A stretch of 64,000 nucleotides of DNA from Anticarsia gemmatalis. Taxonomy: Eukaryota > Arthropoda > Insecta > Lepidoptera > Erebidae. Shown here in pieces: positions 30,581-42,490 of this stretch. The translations under genes were made by a program, and so were the position numbers. The first letter of the stretch is position 1; the number at the start of each line of letters is the position of its first letter. The stretch lies in contig NC_134766.1 of NCBI RefSeq assembly GCF_050436995.1, forward strand, positions 8,742,001 to 8,806,000. Reading direction: 5' to 3'. The notes under the pieces are model-generated. The model saw only the letters and a program-made list of their open reading frames with translations. It was not told the DNA's origin and did no database searches.

Positions 30581-31560
30581 ATATTGTACCCAAGATTTGT
30601 TGTGAAGTCTCATGGAATTTAATTAAAAACTATAACTGCTTTAATTTGAAAAAAAAGTACAACAAACCATGCATCATGTCGAGTACTTAACGAAGGAATA
30701 AGGCCTCCGTAGTATACTGATAGAAGTGGTTGCCACACCTCTTATACGAGATATATTAGGTCTTGGAAAGAGTCGTTTCGCATTATAGTATATATGGATT
30801 TGTAATAAAATCTTTTGCTCTACACAAAAAAACTCAATATTTGGGTACCTCACGAGGTCACTGAAAGAAACCTAATGAACCGTGTATTCATTTGTGATTC
30901 TTGAAGCCAAATAGATTTAATTACAAGTTCATACATACTATAATGCGAAAAGACTTTTTACCCCGACCTAATATATATTTGTTCCATAAATGGTGTCCGA
31001 TTGCACTTTATGTCCGGTGTTTTTAAGTTCGTGAAAGTTCCCATGACACAAGTACGATTATTAGTGCGCGAGTTTTCTTTAATGTTATAGTAAAAAAAAA
31101 ATGTACATGAAAATATTCGCAATTTATTTCCAAAGTCCAGCAGCTTTGTAGTGAGCCTTCCTTTTTCTTCTCCTTTATGTAGATTATTTATAATATTTCT
31201 ATGTATGTAATTGCAAAATAAAGACGTATCTTTGTCTAACAGATCACCATCAGTTGCAAAAACCTGAGGATCTAGTAGCTTGCATGTAAGGCTCTCTACT
31301 ATATTACTGGACTATAAGTTGACAGTTGTAGTGTATTAAATTGTTTACTCTAACACTTTTTTATTTGCAAATTCTACTTTTTTTCCATCTCACTGCTGGA
31401 TTCCGGTTCGTAGAGAATTTGAACAACAAAATAAGACACTCCACAACAAAAATACATTTAATTTAATGATACATTTTCTCTACTTCAAATCAATATTCTC
31501 AAACTAAATGACAACGTATGTTTAAAAGTGCTAACCTCTACACCTACACGAAAGTCCTCT
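30581..31560. other. Convergent intergenic region GrH/GrI
   Basis: AT-rich. A diverged SINE-like stretch (about 30993-31092; TGCACTTTATGTCCGGTG, GTTCCCATGACACAAG) is the only recognisable element. No gene. Confidence 0.5.
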
Positions 31561-33598
31561 CTAGTTAGAAAGAAAAGCAAACTGCAATAAGACTATAGTG
31601 TAGTCAGTGAGAAGGCTTAAGAGACGGAACGGAAAGGCGGCATCAATGTTGAACAGGTTACAAGCACTTATCTTCGTGAACGTAGTTTGGTGAAGACGCT
31701 GTATGTTTCTGAATACTTGCCTCTCATAATCTGAAAAAATTACAAACAGTAAAATAGTGAGTACTAATATTCAGAAGAAAATTAATAAACCAGATCAATA
31801 TTTACTTTCTTGGTCTTGGTTAAATTTATTTTATCGTTGTAATTATTGGTAAGAATGAAATGATAAAGAAGAATAAAAAAAAAACATAAATGGATTTCTG
31901 TTGGTTCAATGGTAATCAACTGTAGGTATGTACATATTTATTCTGTTTGTTTAAGTTGCCTGAAAGGCTTTACAGCTGAAAAAGCTTCGTTTTCAAAAAA
32001 TGTTACAAAAACGGGGAAAATATTAGCCCATTCTCTCTTATGTGACGCAAGCGAAGTTGCGCGGGTCAGCTAGTTTAATAAACAAAGAAACAATAAACAC
32101 AAACCTGTACAATCAGATTTCAAAATAATCGCACAAGTATCTTGAGCAGTTCTCATAGCTTCGTAGAATCTTTCACAATGCAAGCTCAGTAGCGATTGCA
32201 GCATTATCGTTTTTACCAACCACACGTACATTGACAATGCTGCCATTGACATCGGGAACTCCATCTGTAAAAAAAATGCAAATAATTTTACTTCCTTTGT
32301 GGTTTGGGAGGTTCACTGCTGATCGCACAGCCTCGGGTTCGATTTCCAGTTTGGATATAGTGTTATTGTTTTTTTTTTCTTAATATAATAGTATTTCTGA
32401 ATAGTCACGATCGAAAATGTCCCCTCATTACAAATATTCCTCTATCTGACGCCACCTGAATCATCTGCAATAGATAGACACAGGCCAATGATGATCTTAA
32501 TAATAGCCCAGAATTCGGAAACATGGTTTGAATTCGTTAAGGGCAGCAAAAGTAAGAAAATTAAATCAATACGGACAAAGAAACATTAAGTGCTAGAACT
32601 TTTTTATACATAATACAATCTGTTGATACAATAAAGATACTTACATAAGAATGACTGGACGGTGACAGTTTTGCTACTTCTATCCATACTTGATTGTAGA
32701 CTAAGATATGACAGAAACTCTGTATAGTATGATATACGATCTGAAATAATAAAAAAAGTACTTATTAAACATTATCACATATATATTTTCTTACATATTT
32801 TCTTCATCGTAATAATTGAGCTACATGATTCACTCTTACCAAAGATTGAAAAGCAGCTCTATACATTTGATAGCATTTCACCAAATCAATATAAGCCTGG
32901 AACAATCTCCTACATTTCAAATCTCGATTATAAATACAGATTTTAGACTTCAAAGAATAATTGATCCATAGAACAACTTTGTCTTTCAACACATTAATAA
33001 TTCTGATCGAGTAGACCATGTTAGCATCAAACGACGCTAAAGAAAAAGTACTGAATATGACGTAAAGAGGAGGCCTTTGATAAAAACTGCAGATTAAATA
33101 CAGATTGGATACACAAAAAGTAAAAAATAAAAAGACACTGATCCAATTGCGAATCGTATAGATCCTAAACGTTTTAGTGTTATTCAGTAATCTGTGGACA
33201 TCTTGTAAAGTTAGAATCAAATCGACGTTTCTGTTCCTTTGAACGAAATTGATGCTAAAGTTGATGATAAAACCGACACAGTATAAGGAGAAATCGAAAA
33301 AAGTAGTGAAATAGAAAAACGCGTTGATTCTTCTCATGTACCCAACGATAGACATATCGTAGATGCGATATAAGAAAATGATGATATACAACAATGTACC
33401 ACAGAACGAGAGGCAGTAAATTAAGAAATTGATGGGATAAATTGTATTGTTTTTGATGAAATATTTTGGACAGAAGAACATATTTTGCATCAGGTTTAAA
33501 GGCATAAGCATTATTTGCATGTCTTGATCTACATTGTTTTTTGAGTTTGGTTTCTCGCTGTTTTTTCTTTTTAGATGTTTTATCTTCTTAGTCAGCAT
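31561..33598 (-). CDS. Gustatory receptor, four exons, complete (GrI)
   Basis: Exons 33598-32840, 32740-32645, 32264-32105 and 31730-31561 (phases 0, 0, 1) encode 394 aa. The N-terminus is MLTKKIKHLKRKNSEKPNS, then VDQDMQIMLMPLNLMQNMFF, the PLNLMQ form shared with GrJ, K, M, N and O. Other blocks are FIKNNTIYPINF, NRNVDLILTLQDVHRLLNN, SLASFDANMVYSIR and, in exon 3, WLVKTIMLQSLLSLHCERF and AQDTCAIILKSDC. Exon 4 encodes YERQVFRNIQRLHQTTFTKI, SACNLFNIDAAFP and DYTIVLLQFAF. Intron 3 holds a Helitron tail, intron 2 a SINE head. GrJ starts 0.76 kb away in head-to-head orientation and is its closest neighbour in sequence. Confidence 0.93.
31998..32073 (+). mobile_element. 5'-truncated Helitron
   Basis: AAAAAATGTTACAAAAACGGGGAAAATATTAGCCCATTCTC to GACGCAAGCGAAGTTGCGCGGGTCAGCTAG|T is the 3' part of the 8804-9083 family. 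It lies in GrI intron 3, ending about 30 bp from exon 3. Confidence 0.75.
32287..32352 (+). mobile_element. SINE head fragment
   Basis: TTCCTTTGTGGTTTGGGAGG and CACAGCCTCGGGTTCGATTTCC match the tRNA-like head of the SINE family. It is a truncated copy in GrI intron 2. Confidence 0.6.
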
Positions 33599-34356
33599 AT
33601 TTTTGAGGATTATTTATTACAATTTGATAGCAAAAATATCCAAGATTAGTATTTTTGTCTTTATGTTCCCCGATCATGTAAGACTGGCTCTTCGGTTCAA
33701 TTGACCTTCACTTTTAAAGGTTATATATATTATTATTACTGATAGTAAATGTAAGTAAAAATAATTATGATATCAGAAAGCAATGTCAATCATGTCAATA
33801 AAGCTGGTGTCAGCACAAAAAAATACATAATTTTGACATGTTTACGTGACCTATGGAAAAGTATTTTTTTCATAATTAAAGAAAGTAATGTTACCTATAC
33901 CTCATGTATTTATTAGAGGTATTTAAGTAATCATTATTTAATTGAATTGATGCATCCATAAAACCAACGATTGTTATTTCCTTTTTTAAAAAGCCTTCAT
34001 TTATCTTCAAAAATATTGAGCTTATTTATATTTCAATAATCATAATGACGTAGTGAGCTTAAAGCTTTTTGACAGGCTATTTAAATATTACAAATATAAA
34101 CAAAAATATAGTAAATGTCTATTTTAAGGGTAGAAACAATAAGATAAATCGAAATTATCATGCCCCGTAGATCAAACGTAGCACTTAAGTACCGTTTATT
34201 TCTAAACGGCATAAATAATTCACGTATCAGATTTGATAGGCCTAATGTATATGTCCATTATTTTATATTACACATTTACTACTAAGTATTTATGTTTCAC
34301 TAAACATAGCACAATATTATTTTAGTTTCACAGTACACGTTGAAAAAACGTGAGTG
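33599..34356. other. Head-to-head intergenic region GrI/GrJ
   Basis: AT-rich; no repeat, gene or RNA recognised. It could hold promoters for both genes. Confidence 0.5.
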
Positions 34357-36692
34357 ATGATAAAAAGAAAAAATGGTCAGTTTTCCGAAAAGCCTTACCA
34401 ATACCACCATGTCGAAATTTTGCTAAACAACTACGTGAAAAAAGAAATTCAATCAATGCTTCTACCTTTAAACATAATGCAAAACGTCATTTTATATCCA
34501 AAATATTGCATCAAAGATAATTTCATCACACCAAACAGCTTCCGAACCAACGTCGTATTGATCAATTTGTGCTACTATTATATTCATAGGCGTTTACTCC
34601 TACCGTGACTTACTCATAATGGATGAAAGATTCTTCAAATACATCAGTGGGTTCTCACTGTTTCAATTCACCCACGCCTACATCGTCTACTGTACTGGGT
34701 TTATTCTGAACATCACCGCTCACATCACTCAGAGGATGACAAACATCGAGTTCGTGTTGAACATTCAAGACGTCTACGAAATCATCAATAATAAGAACGC
34801 TCTCAAGAATTATACCTATGGAAACTGGATCAGCGTCATTACAATGTTTACCTTCTATACAATTGCTTCTATTCTTTCTTTCGTAGCGTATTCGTTTTCT
34901 AATTTATTCACTGTTTTTACTACTTTAGCTTTGATATGTTTAGATGCGAATATGTTGTATGCTATAAGGTTGATGACGTTGTTGAAAGAAATGACTCTTT
35001 CTTGGAATATTCAGTGCTTGAAGTTGGAAAAAGATGGTGAATTGAAATATAAAGCAATGTTTGAAGCTTATGTTAAAATATTGAAGTGCTATAAGATCTT
35101 CAGCGGTTCATATAAGTATTTTGTAAGTATACATCAATATTACGTACCTGAAATTTCGGATTGCTTGGTGAAAGAGAAGAATTTTTTTGTCTAGAAAAGT
35201 AGCACGTCTTCTTTTTATCTTTCAAAATACTGGATTCGATTAAAACTCTTGCAGCAGCCTGAACACGTTACAAAAAAACATGATTTTCATTTCTAATTGT
35301 TTACAGACGCTTTTCCACACGATAGAAGCGTTCAGTCACGGTCTTATGCATGTGGAAATCTTTATCGAATTCATCAGGGATTTTGATGTTAAGAGTGAAC
35401 AATTAGTGAGTATTACATATTTTTTTTTACGAATATTACCATTCCAAGATCTTACTCCTCTTTCTTTCGGGAAAAAGACATTTTCGAGTTAAAATACCAT
35501 TTCGAATTACTGGTCTTTGTTTCCTGTTATTTATTGACCCTATGGTCACATATTTTTTGTATTTTTCAGTCATGGTAATTTTTTTCATTCTATGTTAGTT
35601 TGTGCATACACCACGTCATAATTATTATGATACCCCTTCCATTTCAGGAAGCAAATATTATCAGAACGATAATCATGTATTTCTGGATAATAAAAAATAT
35701 TGTGCTTCAAATTAAAATGGGTATAGAGAGTGAAGCTTTTTACATTGCTATCAACAAAACTCAGGATACTTGTGGACTTATATTAAAGTCTGATTGTTCA
35801 GGTAAGTTCATCTATACTTCTATACTAATATTATAAAGCTGAAGAGTTTGTTTGTTTGTTTGTTTGAACGCGCTAATCTCAGGAGCTACTGGTCCGATTT
35901 GAAAAATTCAATGTTAGATAGACCATTTATCGAGGAAGGTTATAGGCTATATATTATCACGCTACGACCAATAGGAGCAGAGTAGCAATAAAAAATGTTA
36001 CAAAACGGGGAAAATTATGACCCATTCTCTCCTATGTGACGCAAGCGAAGTTGCGCGGGTCAGCTAGTCTAAACATAAGTTTTCAGTTCAGGGCTATCAG
36101 GTATTTCAGTTGCCATCTATTTGAAAGCTGCTATGCTGTACATTGTTTTCTTTCTTTGATTATAGTGATTAACACGTCACCGCAAAGTAGCAATGTATTG
36201 CATAGTGGCTTTAAATTTTACGTACACTACTTGTCAACTGAGATACACGATAAGCCTGCTAGTCTGGTTTAAGAGTTGATGTGAAAATTTGGCTGCACTA
36301 AAAAATAATAAAAAAAAGTTTGCACAGTTTTTAGTATTCATTTCGTCAATAGTATTTTTAGAGTATTCAGAGCAAAAAGTGATTGGACAGGAAAGACAAT
36401 TCAGTCATATTAGATTTTCTAACTATTTTTGCGTCTTAAATGACTCACTATCACTAAGCAAAGGGAGTTCAAACATTTTCATCGGATTAATAATTTTATT
36501 ATTATAAGTTATATTTTTTCAGCTGAAGAAAAGAAAATATGCAGGAACATACAACGGATACACCGAGCTTCATTCGAGAAGATGTCTGCGTGCGGACTGT
36601 TTTATATCGACGCTGTGTTACCGCTCAAACTGTTGCAACTACTCGCTCACTACACACTTGTACTATTACAGTTCGCGTTTATGAGATCCTAG
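34357..36692 (+). pseudogene. Gustatory receptor with an exon-1 frameshift (GrJ)
   Basis: Exons 34357-35122, 35307-35405, 35648-35801 and 36523-36692 have intact splice sites and the family phases. Exon 1 changes frame at about 34561-34580. The first frame runs MIKRKNGQFSEKPYQYHH, LLNNYVKKEIQSMLLPLN, IKDNFITPNSFRTN and then stops at 34606-34608. The shifted frame continues CATIIFIGVYSY, MTNIEFVLNIQDVYEIINNK and LICLDANMLYAIR. Total exon length is one base over a multiple of three, so the lesion is a single small indel in the TM1 region. Exon 4 is perfect (EKMSACGLFYIDAVLPLKL; HYTLVLLQFAF). A sequencing error cannot be excluded, so this may be a recent pseudogene or an intact gene. Confidence 0.85.
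35819..36067 (+). mobile_element. Non-autonomous Helitron
   Basis: TCTATACTAATATTATAAAGCTGAAGAG at the left end, GACGCAAGCGAAGTTGCGCGGGTCAGCTAG|T at the right. Same family as 8804-9083; in GrJ intron 3. Confidence 0.8.
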
Positions 36693-37100
36693 TACACTTT
36701 GACTCAACCATTTTGAGTATTTTATTGTTCCTTAATAATAGTAATTAATTCGCGGTAGGTATAAGAACTCAACCCACGCTTGGCCAGCGTAGTAGACTCA
36801 AGGCCTAACCTCTCCCTCATTACAGGAAAAGACCCTTGCCCGGCACTGGGTCGTTACACCAATAGATGCCGTAGGAAAGTTACACAATCTATGACAAATA
36901 TAATTCTTTATTTAAACCAAACCTTAGCAACAGTTTACACCCTTTCTCCATTCTGGTATTGGTAAAGTAATTCTTAATTAATAAACTCTCTGAAATAACA
37001 TTAAGGACTTGTACAAATGGATAAAGACAATTAAGCAAGTTACTCACTTCTTCCATTAATTACTTGTGACTCAGTCGATAAATTTCAACTACTGACAAAC
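36693..37100. other. Intergenic GrJ-GrK with inverted R1 fragment
   Basis: Bases 36757-36845 (CGCGGTAGG upstream; CAACCCACGCTTGGCCAGCGTAGTAGACTCAAGGCC; GACCCTTGCCCGGCACTGGG) are an inverted R1 repeat. The rest is AT-rich without a gene. Confidence 0.55.
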
Positions 37101-39209
37101 ATGCTTCGGTACTTTAATCTAACAAAACGCAAAAATACTATCCTTATTAGTACCGGAGAAAAGAGAAGACAAAGCAATGAAATATTGCTCAACAATTACA
37201 TAGAAAAACATCTCCAATCTGTATTGAAACCTTTGAATTTAACGCAAGCAGTCTTCTTCTACTCCAAGTATAATATTAAAGACAATTTCATCACATCAAA
37301 CAGTTTCTTCTATAACTGTGTGTCTATCATCGCCACTGTATTCATTATCTCTTTATTTCTGATTCATTTCATCAGATCTTTTCTGCAAGACACTTGGTAT
37401 GGTTTCAACATTGTTCTTTACCTTAGTATCATTTTCGATGTTAATTTCTACAGCACCGGTTTTATCATTAAATTGTATACGAACATTATTCATAGGCATA
37501 ATAACGTTTTACTAGTCTTGAAGATTCAAAAAATTCATAGAATTTTGAAGATTGATGGTAGTCGCTTCAAAATTACTGTCATTCATAACTGGGTTTTAAT
37601 TATATTAATGAATATTTTCCATGTTATCTGGATATGTTATTTTCTTTTAATATATCCAATATTCACTTTTCACGATGTTATTTTAACCACATTACTTACT
37701 TGCTTCGATTGGAATTTTCTGTACGCTTGTCGCATATTGAATTTGTTGGGCCAGACTTTGAAAATTTGGATTGAAGAGCTCACAAAATGTGAAGGTATCG
37801 AGGAAGCAGAAGAAAAACAATATTGGAGAAATATGCACGAAACGTTTATAGATATATTAGAAGCTTACAAATTAATAGAAATAACATTTCGACAAAATGT
37901 AAGATGACATTTAATATTTGAAATTTTATTTGCTGGCTTTCAATAATCTCGTAATGATTTCTTTGCAGATAGTTTACTACACAGTGAGTACATTCCTTCA
38001 TTCTCTAATAAACATAAATATACTAATACAAGTGACAAGTACGATGATGGCGTTATTAGGACAAAATCACAACGTAAGTATTTATGTGAAATAGTTAATT
38101 AGGCTTAGATCCTATAGACATAGCAGCAAATGTATAAACTGTACAGATCCTTGCAGTGCAACATTGAACTTGCACCGCGGTAGGACTTAGTTACCGGAAT
38201 TTAGGGAAATACTTGACAATGTTACAAAAATTACGGCTGTTTGGACAGTGAATGCAGTACCTCGATTCTCTGCCACTATCGACTACCGGCAACCGGCTAG
38301 CTATCGAAAATTTGACATTTAGAATGTACTGCCAACATATTTCCTACGACACCCGTCAGAGGCGCTGTTTAGATTTTCATACAAAATTTCTCGATGACGG
38401 GTCGGTTGTCGGTAGTCGATAGTAGTAGAGAATCGAGCTACAGCATTTTATAATTATGGACGTATATCACAAGATTCTGGTAAGCGATAGGTTTTAATTT
38501 ACTAATTTATTATTCGTTAAATTGCAGTCTTTGCTGGTAGTACTGATATACGAAGCTTCGTTATTAAAGAGTGTATTACTGCTAGTGTATCTGTGCATAG
38601 AAAGCGAGAAACTTTACAAGTCAATGAGAGACGTGAGTTTTCTGTGTACACTGCTTATGAAGAAAAATGGATGCTCAGGTAAAATAAACTAATATTAAAA
38701 AATGGGTTCAGGCATTAAGTATTAACACTTTTGAATACAGAGCGAAAACCGTTTACCTTAACTTATAATTTAGTTATCTAAGTACAGAAACGGTTTTCGC
38801 TCTGTATATACTTTGTATCTGCTGTTTGCATGTTTTTAATAGTCTTCATGACACAAAATTATAGCGTAGTCAAGGAATAGTTATTTATTATATTATAACC
38901 TTATCGTTGTTTTAAAATCTTTTACGATTATTGTCGAAGAGTTCTTTATGATTCTTGAAATATGATCAAATCTCCCACTCTGTTTGTATATAACAAAACC
39001 TGTGATAGAGCTTATGAAACTAATCCCTATCATCGTTTATTCCAGCGATACAAAAAAGGACATGCAAGAACATAGAACGTCTGCAAAAAGCAACTTTGAC
39101 AAAGTTAAACGCGTGTGGCGTGTTCGTGGTAGATGCAACCTTGTCACTGAGACTCTACGACCTCATCACTACTTACACCGTTGTGTTACTACAGTTTGCT
39201 TTTCTGTAG
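37101..39209 (+). CDS. Gustatory receptor, four exons, complete (GrK)
   Basis: Exons 37101-37898, 37969-38073, 38528-38678 and 39046-39209 (phases 0, 0, 1) encode 405 aa. Exon 1 has LLNNYIEKHLQSVLKPLN, YSKYNIKDNFITSNSFF and RHNNVLLVLKIQKIHRILK, with hydrophobic segments at about 70-92, 101-125, 158-184 and 190-215. Exon 2 is the longest of the set (35 codons). Exon 3 is the shortest (151 nt), with LLLVYLCIESEKLYKSM. Exon 4 shows CKNIERLQKATLTKLNACGV and TYTVVLLQFAFL, the exact canonical TY...QF. Intron 2 contains a rearranged MITE-A, intron 3 a 20-bp-arm inverted repeat. It stands in tandem after GrJ. Confidence 0.93.
38255..38443. mobile_element. MITE-A copy with two right-type ends
   Basis: Left end CAGTACCTCGATTCTC to ACTATCGACTACCGGCAACCGG is the reverse complement of the right arm (GGTTGTCGGTAGTCGATAG to GAGAATCGAGCTACAG). 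Other copies have a different left arm (GTCGATACTGTCGAG). It is therefore a foldback or recombined form. It lies in GrK intron 2. Confidence 0.65.
38735..38807. repeat. Inverted repeat with 20-bp perfect arms
   Basis: ATACAGAGCGAAAACCGTTT (38735-38754) is exactly reverse-complemented at 38788-38807, with a 33-base AT-rich loop. It lies in GrK intron 3. Confidence 0.9.
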
Positions 39210-40096
39210 TTCTTAAATAAATATAGTTATTTGAATATTCAGTTTTGTGATTAATTTTTTACTATTGATGTAAAAAGAGAGAAACGTCTTCATATCTCAC
39301 CCTTGTTTTTTATGTACCTTTTGTACACTCTACCTTAATTATTTTTGGAAAGGACATTTGTTGTCCTTTCCAAAAATAATTAAGTTAGAGTGTATTACGC
39401 AATGATTTTAAAGTGACAACTGGGAATATTTAACGCTTTCGTGGTTCAATTGTTACAACATTTTTACAGGTCCTTTTACCCTTTAAATAAAACGTCTAGG
39501 TAAAAGTAAAATTTGATCGTTTAGACTCAAATATTCGTTGAATATTTTATTAGTCGCCAGTTTCAAAAATTGCCATCCATAATTAACTTAATATTGAGAT
39601 GGCGTATTAGACAACAGTTGTCTTTATGAATCGTAATCAAGAACAATTAAAAGACCCTGTAATAATATCCGACATTGCAACCAATTAAATTCCACGACGA
39701 ATTGAGACATTAAAATTTGGTTACATTTAGTCTCAAGAAAACTGAATAGTATTTTAAAGCTTGTTGATGTTTGTTTGTTGATTTTTATCATTGCCAATGT
39801 TATGTTTGAAGATATTTTTTTCTATTAAAACCGTATATACAGAGGCCAACCGGAAAATAGAGGACATTGCCTGTTCGTACCATTTTATCTTACGGGTAAC
39901 GACAAAACCTTGTTTTAAGTAAAATATAAATAAATACAAGTTCTGAGTGAATCAACTCTATCGAAAGTAAGTAATTAACTTGTAAATATGTCACAACGAG
40001 GTCAATTATGCTACCCACTTCATAATATTACTTGTAAAACTCAATTGCACTAATGCTTTTAACGTTAGAATAAAATTCTTCGATCAAAATTAAAGT
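39210..40096. other. Intergenic GrK-GrL with a 33-bp-arm hairpin
   Basis: Contains the hairpin at 39324-39394 and otherwise AT-rich DNA. No gene or known repeat. Confidence 0.55.
39324..39394. repeat. Near-perfect hairpin, 33-bp arms
   Basis: The arm at 39324-39356 (TACACTCTACCTTAATTATT...) and the arm at 39362-39394 pair with a single mismatch around a 5-base loop (TTTGT). It lies about 115 bp after the GrK stop. Confidence 0.9.
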
Positions 40097-42135
40097 ATGT
40101 ATCGAAAGAAAGACAAGAACAAAAATGTTATAAATGAAGACTTTTTCAGTATTTTTTTACCATTTCACTACATCAATACTATCGCTGGAGTAAGAAAGTT
40201 CAATATTAGGAACAAATGTTTGGAAAAAATATCCAAATGGAATATAATCTTCGCTGTAATCGTCAATTGTGCTTTGTGTCTCCTGTACTGTGTAGTTGTG
40301 AAGTACACTCCTTTCTTCTTTGGGGAGATAAGATACCTTATTATCTATTTCGTTGCCTATTTTCAATATTTAATCAGCTTCGCCGTCGGTAGCTTCGTCA
40401 ACTTATATTACAGTAAATACAGCATTCGTTTGTTTGTAATTCTCAATGACATTAATAACAATCTCGAGAGTTACAAAAATTTGAAGTCGTTTAAAATTGT
40501 ATCGTGGTTTTCTTTCGGATTTCTTACTGGGTATTATGCTGCCGTGGTACTTTTTAAAATGTATTTTGATCTCAATTGGGATATTTATAGATGTATTTTT
40601 GTATCATCGTCTGTTTTGTTCGATTTGGAAGTGGCGTTAGCTACTGTTGTTATATTCATTCTTTATCGGAAAGTTGATCATTGGATTGAATGTGTGAAAA
40701 GTATTGATTCTGGGGAAGACGGTGATGATATTAGGTTAGATAGTGAAGCAATTTTGAATGAAATGGAAGATATTATGAAATCTGTTATAGAAGCTTGGGA
40801 TCTTCTTAAGAAAAGTTATGAAATAAATGTAAGAAAACTAAAATGGTGAGAGGTTTATGTTTTTATTTTCAAAGTACAAAATTATGTTTTGTTTTTGTGT
40901 TTCTTTTCAGATATTGGTCCATTTTGTGGCTGCATTTATGCAAACTTTGATATACATATACATTTTAATATTATGGTCGAAGATGTTCTTTGTAAGTACC
41001 TTTTTGTATAATTAGTAAAATGTCAAGTACCCAAAGTGTGAAATTTTTTGGCCCGTGTTTCGTCCTGAAGATATATTATGGTCAAATCGTGCACCATTTT
41101 GTTTCAGACAATACAGTGTAATTTATAACCTAGTTAGTAATTAAATAAAATATTCTGGTAATTGTCGGAAATTTTCTCGTATTAGTAAATACACTCATCT
41201 TCACTCATAATGGTCATCATCCTAATTCTATCTATCTATCTATCTATCGTATGGTTAGTGGTCAACCTAGTGTCAAAGTTGTTCTAGCCGCCCGAAAGGC
41301 CTTGACATGGCTTAACGACTGTTATCTTAATTTACAACAACCAGGACCGACTTTTTACTAACCCTCCAAGGCACGGAGACACTCGGTTCAAATACCCCTA
41401 CGCAGTCACACATCCATAAAATGACCGCGCCAACGGTTACCCACAGATCGTTTACCGACCAGTGAGCACAACTCATTTTGATAGTAGATATCTGTCTGTA
41501 TGTTCCAGGATAGTGAAACAATGTTCAGCCACACTGCTGGTGTCATATTCTGGGTTGTTAAGGTACTGGCCGTAGAATTTGGCTTCTGTATCACCTGTGA
41601 ATCGTTCTACGCACAAATTATTAAAGGAGAGAATATCGTTTTGTTGAAAGCATCTGAAGGTGGTAAGATAATCACATGGTTTTGATTTTTATAGACAACG
41701 GTTTAATAAAAAAAAATATAGTTTTTGTTGAATAAGGTACTTATTTCGATAACGACATTAAAAAATATTTTCTATTAAAATCAAATATCTTTATTAATCA
41801 AAGACAATCTGTTTATGTAATAATTGCCAGCAATTTTAGTCTATTCTCTTATGTACAAAATGTATTTCAAATAATTTTGCATAATGATGCAGCTGCAGAA
41901 AAGCCAGCTAGCTCACTAGTTACCGGTTTTAAATTACTAACACTGACAGTAATTACTTTTTCTCGTTTCAGGGGAATTTAGACCTATCTATAAGAACATC
42001 TACCGGCAAATTAATCAAAACTTCCACAAGATGACCACATGTGGAGTGTTCACGATGGACGCGTCGTTGTTGCTTCACTTCTGTCAACTTGTCGCTACTT
42101 ATACTATTGTGTTACTGCAGTTTGCTTTTCTTTGA
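40097..42135 (+). CDS. Divergent gustatory receptor, four exons, complete (GrL)
   Basis: Exons 40097-40828, 40911-40991, 41509-41662 and 41972-42135 (phases 0, 0, 1) encode 376 aa. Gene structure and C-terminus (FHKMTTCGVFTMDASL; TYTIVLLQFAFL) place it in the family. The rest is unlike its neighbours: the DKDIQ...PLNLMQ lead is replaced by VINEDFFSIFLPFHYINT, exon 2 is the shortest of the set (27 codons), and the intracellular loop is acidic (SGEDGDDIRLDSEAILNEME). Exon 3 has the usual WVVKVLAVEFGFCITCESFY pattern but no acidic-E-D-A motif. It probably represents a separate, older lineage and not a recent tandem copy. Intron 2 carries an R2 repeat and a (TCTA)n tract. It is convergent with GrM. 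Confidence 0.9.
41229..41466. repeat. (TCTA)n tract and dispersed repeat R2
   Basis: A short TCTATCTATC run (about 41229-41250) is followed by R2: GGTTAGTGGTCAACCTAGTGTC, GCCTTGACATGGCTTAACGACTG, AGGACCGACTTTTTACTAACCC and GACCGCGCCAACGG. Other R2 copies lie at 50945-51178 and 61787-61850, and a more diverged one at 45725-45965. Confidence 0.65.
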
Positions 42136-42490
42136 TAACTTAAGGATCAATAACAGTTTTTTTACATACATACATATAGTTCTACTATTTTGTTCAACAG
42201 AATATTGAGATTTTAGATAGGTTTCTGATTAGGATTCTGGAAAGGAAAATTCTAGTGAGAGGTTAATAATTAATGTTAAATATTTATGTTTGGAACAACA
42301 AAGCAGAATCCATACTCAAACTATATAATTATCTCTTTTTTGATTAGCAGTAAGAAATATATCTGTCGCATTTTACTCTTTTTTTCCTGAATTTTACTTT
42401 TGTTTATCAAACTATGAGTAAATACAGCATAAAAATGTAATATGGTCCAATAAAACAAACTATATCAAAACAACTATATCTTTATCATCA
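42136..42490. other. Convergent intergenic region GrL/GrM
   Basis: A 355-bp AT-rich spacer between two 3' ends. No element recognised. Confidence 0.6.

Noticed and set aside
34357..35194. Two separate short genes in GrJ exon 1
   Set aside because: The two frames align consecutively to one receptor exon with a single shift, and the second lacks its own promoter-side exon.
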